Positions 32,696-36,816 of a DNA stretch of 36,816 nt are shown piece after piece. Origin of the DNA: Candidatus Poribacteria bacterium (GTDB taxonomy: Bacteria; Poribacteria; WGA-4E; WGA-3G); contig JAGFCB010000273.1 of NCBI GenBank assembly GCA_022394775.1, forward strand, positions 1 through 36,816, written 5' to 3'. A program made the position numbers and the translations under genes. The notes below the pieces were generated by a model. The model was given only the letters and a program-made list of their open reading frames with translations. It did not search any database and was not told the DNA's origin. The stretch's first letter is position 1, and every line of letters starts with the position of its first letter.

Positions 32696-32805
32696 TGGCT
32701 ATCCGCTATCAGGTCGCTTTGCTTTCGGCTATCGGTAAAGAGGGTTCCTGATAAACTAAAGTCTGTTTTACTGACTGCTGATGGCTGATTGCTGACGGCT
32801 TAAAG
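32696..32805. repeat. Low-complexity GCTGA-type repeats
   Basis: The gap before the transporter gene contains CTGACTGCTGATGGCTGATT-like units (32771-32800), about four degenerate copies of GCTGAYKG. Before it lies a CGCTATCAGG/CGGCTATCGG-like patch. This type of sequence is often dispersed in bacterial genomes. No gene or clear promoter is present. Confidence 0.45.
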
Positions 32806-33993
32806 ATGTGGAGTCGCGGGTTTATTCTTCTTTGCGCTATTGTATTTGTTTTCGGCTTGGTGACAGGACCGGTGCAAATGTTATTTCCGGTCTATGCAGA
32901 GTCGATTTTGGGAAAGAGCGCGCTGTTCGCTGCGTTGTTACGCGCGCTACCTATTGGACTCGGCGGCATCTCGGCACTGGTTGGCGGAACGCTCTGCGAT
33001 CGATTTGGACGGAAACCAACCGTGCTGGTTGGTATGACAGGTGCAGTAGTAGTTGGTGCACTTTTCACGACAGAAGTCCCTTTGTTCCTTTGGGGTATTC
33101 TCTGCTATGAGGGTATCGCTTCTGGGTTCAAAACTGCTGGTGGGCAAACCTACCTCATCAGTGCCGTGCCATCGGAACGACTCGGATGGTCAACAGGACT
33201 CTACTTTATCAGCAGCACTGTAGGGAGTGCCCTTGGCAGCGCGATCGCGGGAGAAGTCATTGATCGTATTAACTATAGTGTTTTCGGGATCGGTGCGGTA
33301 GTTTTAGCAGGTGTGTTTTTTGTGGGCGCGTGTGTGTTTTTACCGCGTTTGACGCAGCGGACTTCTGGCAGTCAGCGGAGCCGGGGCGGGATATGGAAAT
33401 CGACGCTTAATATCGAAGCGTATTTGGACCTGAGTCGTCGTCGGACAATGCGGATGTTGATCGGTTTACGGGTTTTTCCAACTTACTATTGGGGTTCTGT
33501 GAACCTGCTCATGCCGGTCTTGATTGCGCGGCTTGCTGGTGTGAAAGCGACAGGCTATTACGGGGCAATAAGCCTGCTGTTTGCTTTCGGGTGCCAATTG
33601 GCTGTTGGAAAGGTATGCGATAGAGTTGGACATCGCGCACCAGCTCTTGTGGCGAATGTAATTGTTACGGTGCTCGCCTTTGGTATGGCGTTCTTTCATG
33701 ATTCATTAGTCGCTCTGGAAGTTTTTGGAATACTCGGTGCGGGTGCTGCATGGGGTCTTTCGACGACGATCCCTCGGTTTATCAATGAATTTACCGAGCC
33801 GCATGAGAAAGGGCACGGGGTTGGCCTCACGCATTTGGCATGGAGTACTGGATTTCTTCTCGGCTACGTCGCAAGTGGTTTTCTCGTTAATATCTCTGTT
33901 CATGTCCCATTTATTGTTGCAGGGATTTCTCTGATTTTTTCAACAGGTATCGCCTATAGGTTGTGGTATACAACTATTGGTACCACAAACTAA
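32806..33993 (+). CDS. Major facilitator superfamily (MFS) transporter
   Basis: Length is 395 residues, nearly all in about 11-12 hydrophobic segments. The cytoplasmic loop 2-3 motif GGTLCDRFGRKP (about 60-71) is diagnostic, with a second half-motif CDRVGHRAP around 277. The substrate is unknown. The ribosome site before ATG 32806 is poor. The stop codon lies inside a strong hairpin. Confidence 0.92.
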   Translation: MWSRGFILLCAIVFVFGLVTGPVQMLFPVYAESILGKSALFAALLRALPIGLGGISALVGGTLCDRFGRKPTVLVGMTGAVVVGALFTTEVPLFLWGILCYEGIASGFKTAGGQTYLISAVPSERLGWSTGLYFISSTVGSALGSAIAGEVIDRINYSVFGIGAVVLAGVFFVGACVFLPRLTQRTSGSQRSRGGIWKSTLNIEAYLDLSRRRTMRMLIGLRVFPTYYWGSVNLLMPVLIARLAGVKATGYYGAISLLFAFGCQLAVGKVCDRVGHRAPALVANVIVTVLAFGMAFFHDSLVALEVFGILGAGAAWGLSTTIPRFINEFTEPHEKGHGVGLTHLAWSTGFLLGYVASGFLVNISVHVPFIVAGISLIFSTGIAYRLWYTTIGTTN

Positions 33994-34006
33994 CAGTTTG
34001 TGGTAC
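33980..34006 (+). terminator. Perfect 12-bp hairpin across the MFS stop codon
   Basis: GTACCACAAACT (33980-33991) and AGTTTGTGGTAC (33995-34006) pair perfectly around AAC. The transporter's TAA at 33991-33993 lies in the stem and loop. TTTAC follows, so weak intrinsic termination is likely. The next gene has its own AAGGA ribosome site 27 bp later. Confidence 0.6.
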
Positions 34007-34032
34007 TTTACAAACTCAGAAAGGAATATGTA

Positions 34033-34560
34033 ATGATTATTGCAGAACTTGATTTAGAAAATGCAGAACATCTTGAACTTACGGATGCCCAGTGGCGTTT
34101 TGGTGAGGGGCTTGTCCCTGGTGAACCGAACGGTGGATTAGTTGACCGGTTGGAAGAAGTGGGTGCCCGACTTGCTGATTATGATGATTCCGGGTGGCCG
34201 GTTTGTGAGAATATTCAAGAAGTCATCTTATCGGGACTCTGCTTCGGTTGGTATCGGATCACTGTTACGATTCCTGAAGCGGTTGATAGAACTTCGGTCG
34301 CGGGTTCACAGGTCTGGTTTCACACATGTATTGACGATTACGGCGAAGTCTGGGTTGATGGTGAAATTGACTTGGCTTTCGGAGAATCAGGACGCGGTGC
34401 TGCCTCCGGTTTCAATACCCCGCAACGCGTCGTTGTTACGGAAAGTGCGGAACCCGGAGCGAAACATGTTATCGCATGCTTGGCGATCAATGGTCCGCTT
34501 GCCAGACCGGGTGGGGGTATCTTCCTCCGTTTCGCAAAATTAGAGTTTGAACAGGAATAG
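34033..34560 (+). CDS. Small beta-sandwich (galactose-binding-like) protein
   Basis: The start is ATG 34033 after AAAGGA; the earlier GTG at 34000 lies inside the terminator hairpin. The product is 175 residues. The pattern LADYDDSGWPVC, GWYRITVTIPE and VWFHTCIDDYGEVWVDGE is typical of galactose-binding-like jelly-rolls of glycan-related proteins. No signal peptide is present. It may be a stand-alone sugar-binding module; it has no enzyme neighbour here other than the transporter. Confidence 0.7.
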   Translation: MIIAELDLENAEHLELTDAQWRFGEGLVPGEPNGGLVDRLEEVGARLADYDDSGWPVCENIQEVILSGLCFGWYRITVTIPEAVDRTSVAGSQVWFHTCIDDYGEVWVDGEIDLAFGESGRGAASGFNTPQRVVVTESAEPGAKHVIACLAINGPLARPGGGIFLRFAKLEFEQE

Positions 34561-34569
34561 AAAACAGAA

Positions 34570-34650
34570 AGATGGAAGGGCGGAAGGATGGAAGGTTGAA
34601 AGGGGCTTCTTGCCACCCAATCTTCCAATCTTCCAATCTCTTCTTTTGGA
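34570..34650. repeat. Purine/pyrimidine inverted repeat
   Basis: A purine-rich arm with GATGGAAGG / CGGAAGG / ATGGAAGG units (34570-34603) is followed by a pyrimidine arm with three TCTTCCAA-like units (34618-34650). The two arms can pair partly. It fills the gap before queC and resembles a dispersed simple-repeat element. Confidence 0.5.
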
Positions 34651-34659
34651 AGAAAATCA

Positions 34660-35346
34660 GTGTCAAAAAAAGCGGTCGTCTTATTGAGTGGCGGCTTAGA
34701 TTCAACAACAACACTCGCTATCGCACGCGCTGAAGGTTACGAAACCTACACGATGAGTTTCCAGTACGGGCAACGGCACACGGTGGAGTTACAGTGTGCG
34801 GAAAATGTCGCGAACGCGTTAGGCGTGAAACAACACACGATTGTTGATATTGACTTGCGGGCCTTTGGAGGATCAGCGTTAACAGCGGATATTGAAGTTC
34901 CAAAGAACCGTTCTGATACGGAAATGGAAAGCGACATACCGATAACCTACGTCCCTGCCCGGAATACGATTTTTCTCTCCTACGCGCTTGCTTATGCTGA
35001 AGTCCTCGTCTCCGATACTATTTTTATTGGTGCCAACGCCATTGACTACAGTGGCTATCCAGATTGTCGTCCAGAATATATAGAGGCGTATCAGAGGATG
35101 GCAAACCTTGCGACGCAAACCGGTGTTGAAGGTAAAACCGAATTGAAAATTCGCGCTCCGTTAATGGATAAAACGAAAGCGGAAATCATCCAAATCGGTG
35201 TAGCACTCGGTGTGGATTATAGTCTCACTTTAAGTTGCTACGACCCAAATACCGAAGGTAAAGCGTGTGGTAGCTGTGATAGCTGCCTGCTCCGAAAAAA
35301 GGGCTTTAAAGAAGCAGGCATCCCCGATCCGACCTGTTATCGCTAA
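34660..35346 (+). CDS. queC: 7-cyano-7-deazaguanine synthase QueC
   Basis: Length is 228 residues. The PP-loop ATP motif SGGLDSTT (10-17) and the zinc-binding cysteines Cys193, Cys203, Cys206 and Cys209 (CGSCDSCLLRKKGF) are complete. QueC converts 7-carboxy-7-deazaguanine to preQ0 in queuosine synthesis. The start is GTG 34660 after GGAAGA. The other pathway genes (queD, queE, queF) are not in this window. Confidence 0.96.
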   Translation: MSKKAVVLLSGGLDSTTTLAIARAEGYETYTMSFQYGQRHTVELQCAENVANALGVKQHTIVDIDLRAFGGSALTADIEVPKNRSDTEMESDIPITYVPARNTIFLSYALAYAEVLVSDTIFIGANAIDYSGYPDCRPEYIEAYQRMANLATQTGVEGKTELKIRAPLMDKTKAEIIQIGVALGVDYSLTLSCYDPNTEGKACGSCDSCLLRKKGFKEAGIPDPTCYR

Positions 35347-35403
35347 ATGTAGTATCACGATCTTCTTGTAGCGTTCCTGTAATGTTTGGTAGTTTATTTT
35401 CCC

Positions 35404-35433
35404 TTGATATCTGTCAACGACCTATCCTATAAT
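35404..35433 (+). promoter_or_regulatory. Promoter giving a predicted leaderless transcript
   Basis: TTGATA (35404-35409) and a perfect TATAAT (35428-35433) are 18 bp apart. The expected transcription start, about seven bases after the -10 box, coincides with the A of ATG 35440. No ribosome site precedes that ATG. Confidence 0.65.
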
Positions 35434-35439
35434 ATCTCT

Positions 35440-36086
35440 ATGGCACAAGAATACGATACGACCGGAAAAGACATCCTGAATGAACAAATCAACGAAATTG
35501 CACGGTTTGTTCTGAATGTACTGGATGTCGAGGTGCTTGCAGACCTTGACACCGAGCAACAACTGGTCCGTGCGTTTCGCACAGATATCACAAAGCGCAT
35601 CCGATTGGATACCGACGAAGCTGTCCTACATATTGAATTACAGCTCCGCGACAGCACGGAAAAACCGATGTGGGCCCGGAACGCACACTATCACGGCTAT
35701 CTCGTCGGTGAACACCAGATGCCTGTCTATTCTAATGTTATCTACTTTCATCCAAACGCCGGCAAAACGACCCAGGGTACTATGCGTATAGTTGGAATGG
35801 TTACAATTATCGACTCGACTATAAGGTGATACGGTTGATTGAAATAGAGGGACAATCGATTTTAGAGGCACAGATGCCAGGGCTGTTGCCGTTCACACCC
35901 CTCATGAAACCACCTGAGGAGATGCCTCTTGATCAATGGGTGCAGCAGTGTATTGATGCAACAATAGCGACACCTGTTGAACCACCGATGAAAGGCACAT
36001 TGCTTTACGGACTCTCCCTCTTCGGGAGTCTCGTTTATGAACAAGGCTTGTTTGAAGGGAATTACCTAACAATCCCAATGCTTTAG
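35440..36086 (+). pseudogene. Frameshifted Rpn-family (PD-(D/E)XK, transposase-like) nuclease gene
   Basis: Two overlapping frames together encode one protein of the Rpn/YhgA-like family. The first, from ATG 35440, carries the D-E-Q type core (LDTDEAVLHIELQLRDS, then NAHYHGYLVGEHQMPVYSNVIYFHP). It leaves frame at the AAAA run 35764-35767. The -1 frame continues NDPGYYAYSWNGYNYRLDYK and then VIRLIEIEGQSILEAQMPG to 36086. One missing A restores G-K-N-D-P-G-Y. The heptamer is not a good slippery site, so mutation (or an assembly error) is likelier than programmed frameshifting. The 3' end runs into an IS605-type hairpin, which supplies the stop codon. Confidence 0.75.
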
Positions 36087-36093
36087 CTTTGGG
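36074..36093 (+). mobile_element. IS200/IS605-type right-end hairpin (copy 4)
   Basis: CCCAATGCT and AGCTTTGGG pair around TT with one T-T mismatch and contain the TGCTTTAGCTT core. It lies just left of the tnpB element and may be the end of a neighbouring or earlier element that truncated the Rpn gene. Confidence 0.6.
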
Positions 36094-36132
36094 TCCAACC
36101 CTGTTGATTCGTGCTTGGACAAGGAAAAACAT

Positions 36133-36162
36133 TTGACAAAAGCGGTGTTTTTGTGGTATAAT
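36133..36162 (+). promoter_or_regulatory. Consensus sigma70 promoter for tnpB
   Basis: TTGACA (36133-36138) and TATAAT (36157-36162), both perfect, are separated by 18 bp. The start is predicted near 36169, just before a structured leader. Confidence 0.8.
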
Positions 36163-36176
36163 TATTGTTACCAGTT

Positions 36177-36217
36177 GGCAGACATAATGAGCGTAATCGC
36201 AAGGTTACGTGTCTGCC
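36177..36217 (+). promoter_or_regulatory. Two-tier hairpin in the tnpB leader
   Basis: GGCAGACA (36177-36184) pairs perfectly with TGTCTGCC (36210-36217). Inside it CGTAA (36192-36196) pairs with TTACG (36205-36209). It starts about eight bases after the predicted transcription start, so it would form at the 5' end of the tnpB mRNA. It may be the left-end recognition hairpin of the element or a translational control. Confidence 0.6.
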
Positions 36218-36262
36218 TACCCACTCATTAGGGGGTAAAAGGCTGGTAGCTGGTATCATAAA

Positions 36263-36816
36263 ATGGCATTACGATCACATAAGATTGCTTTACGTCCGAC
36301 TCAATCACAAAAGGCTTGGTTTGCCCAGCAGTGCGGATATGCGCGTTTTGCCTATAACGCTGCATTATCTGACTTCAAATCAGGTTTAGATAAAGACGAT
36401 TGGCGTTCTTTCATAGACCTAAACAACCGATTTAATCAAGGTAAGAAAGCATTTGACTGGACGAAGGGGATGGATCAACGTGCTGCATTGTATGCTATCA
36501 AGAACCTATCCGAAGGCGTAAAACGTTGGCAGGATAAGTTAAATAGATTTCCGAAGTATAAGAAAAGAGGGACACGACAATCTTACACGACAGACGAACA
36601 ATCGGTAAAAGTAGAAGGCAAACATATTAAGTTGCCCAAAATCGGTTGGATTCGTATGTTCCAAGAACTCCGTTTTGAAGGTGAGATGATACGGGTTACG
36701 ATTTCAAGAACTGCCCATCGTTGGTTTGTCTCTATCACCGTTGACACAGGAACACCTAATCATCCCCGTGATACACGCGGACTCCCTGTTATCGGCGTAG
36801 ATGTAGGCATCAACTC
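36263..36816 (+). CDS. tnpB: IS605-family TnpB (OrfB) protein, 3' part beyond the window
   Basis: An open frame from ATG 36263 runs off the right edge (184 codons seen). The N-terminal helical region (HKIALRPTQSQKAWFAQQCGYARFAYNAAL), a middle with FPKYKKRGTRQSYTT, and the beginning RuvC motif VIGVDVGIN identify TnpB. This is the RNA-guided nuclease of IS200/IS605 elements, whose first catalytic Asp is in GVDVGIN. No tnpA is seen upstream. The leader holds a perfect promoter and a stable hairpin. Whether the RuvC and zinc-finger parts are intact cannot be seen. Confidence 0.93.
   Translation, partial: MALRSHKIALRPTQSQKAWFAQQCGYARFAYNAALSDFKSGLDKDDWRSFIDLNNRFNQGKKAFDWTKGMDQRAALYAIKNLSEGVKRWQDKLNRFPKYKKRGTRQSYTTDEQSVKVEGKHIKLPKIGWIRMFQELRFEGEMIRVTISRTAHRWFVSITVDTGTPNHPRDTRGLPVIGVDVGIN

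Noticed and set aside
35760..35770. Programmed -1 frameshift in the Rpn-type gene
   Set aside because: The C-AAA-A run is not a slippery heptamer in the needed phase, and no pseudoknot is obvious. A one-base deletion explains the data better.
1..36816. CRISPR array or tRNA genes
   Set aside because: No regularly spaced short direct repeats and no cloverleaf-like sequences were seen on either strand.

Overview
The window looks like a piece of a Candidatus Poribacteria-type genome, or a close relative from the sponge-associated or marine uncultured bacteria. I infer this from the mixture of genes and not from any marker gene. The mixture includes several phytanoyl-CoA dioxygenase (PhyH) paralogues, a sulfatase, LamG-domain secreted proteins, SUMF1/FGE-fold proteins, ankyrin and VHL-type eukaryote-like domains, Gfo/Idh/MocA and PmoA-like (DUF6807) proteins, and many small palindromic repeats and IS200/IS605 traces. 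No rRNA, tRNA or CRISPR array was seen.

Layout. (1) 1-3723, plus strand: a 131-bp tandem repeat, a medium-chain dehydrogenase, an Eis-like acetyltransferase and an orphan DNA methyltransferase. (2) 3730-16658, minus strand: a GH95 fucosidase; a block of two paralogous J-like/SUMF1 proteins, a lid-less Hsp70 and an ankyrin protein; an IS605 remnant; a sulfatase; two tandem LamG secreted proteins; and a UxuA-like mannonate dehydratase. (3) 16865-25841, plus strand: a GH32-like protein, a secreted beta-sandwich protein, an unknown protein, a metallopeptidase-VHL fusion, a Nudix hydrolase, a two-gene ATPase/putative-nuclease module, a Gfo/Idh/MocA oxidoreductase and a PhyH dioxygenase. (4) 25948-27978, minus strand: a DUF6807/PmoA-like protein and a third LamG protein. 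(5) 28418-36816, plus strand: an alpha/beta hydrolase with two overlapping PhyH genes, a NuoE-NuoF fusion, an MFS transporter, a small beta-sandwich protein, QueC, a frameshifted Rpn-type nuclease gene, and the 5' part of an IS605 tnpB.

How the genes work together. GH95, the sulfatase, UxuA, the GH32-like protein, the dehydrogenases and DUF6807 suggest scavenging of sulfated, fucose- or uronate-containing glycans. Four exported proteins share a short C-terminal motif (V-E-[PA]-x2-K-L-x2-[TA]-W-[GA]-x-[LI]-K), which may be a lineage-specific anchoring or sorting tag. The minus-strand Hsp70 block may be a self-contained chaperone or sensing module: its two partner proteins carry a degenerate J-like region (RPD where HPD is expected) joined to SUMF1 domains that lack both catalytic cysteines. 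The OLD/ABC-like ATPase, translationally coupled to a small putative nuclease, is the best candidate for an undescribed defence module.

All calls are by eye from motifs. No database search was possible. Strong sigma70-like promoters were recognised at seven places. Mobile DNA is represented by two MITE-like elements with target-site duplications, four or five IS605 right-end-type hairpins, a decayed tnpB tail and a live-looking tnpB at the right edge.
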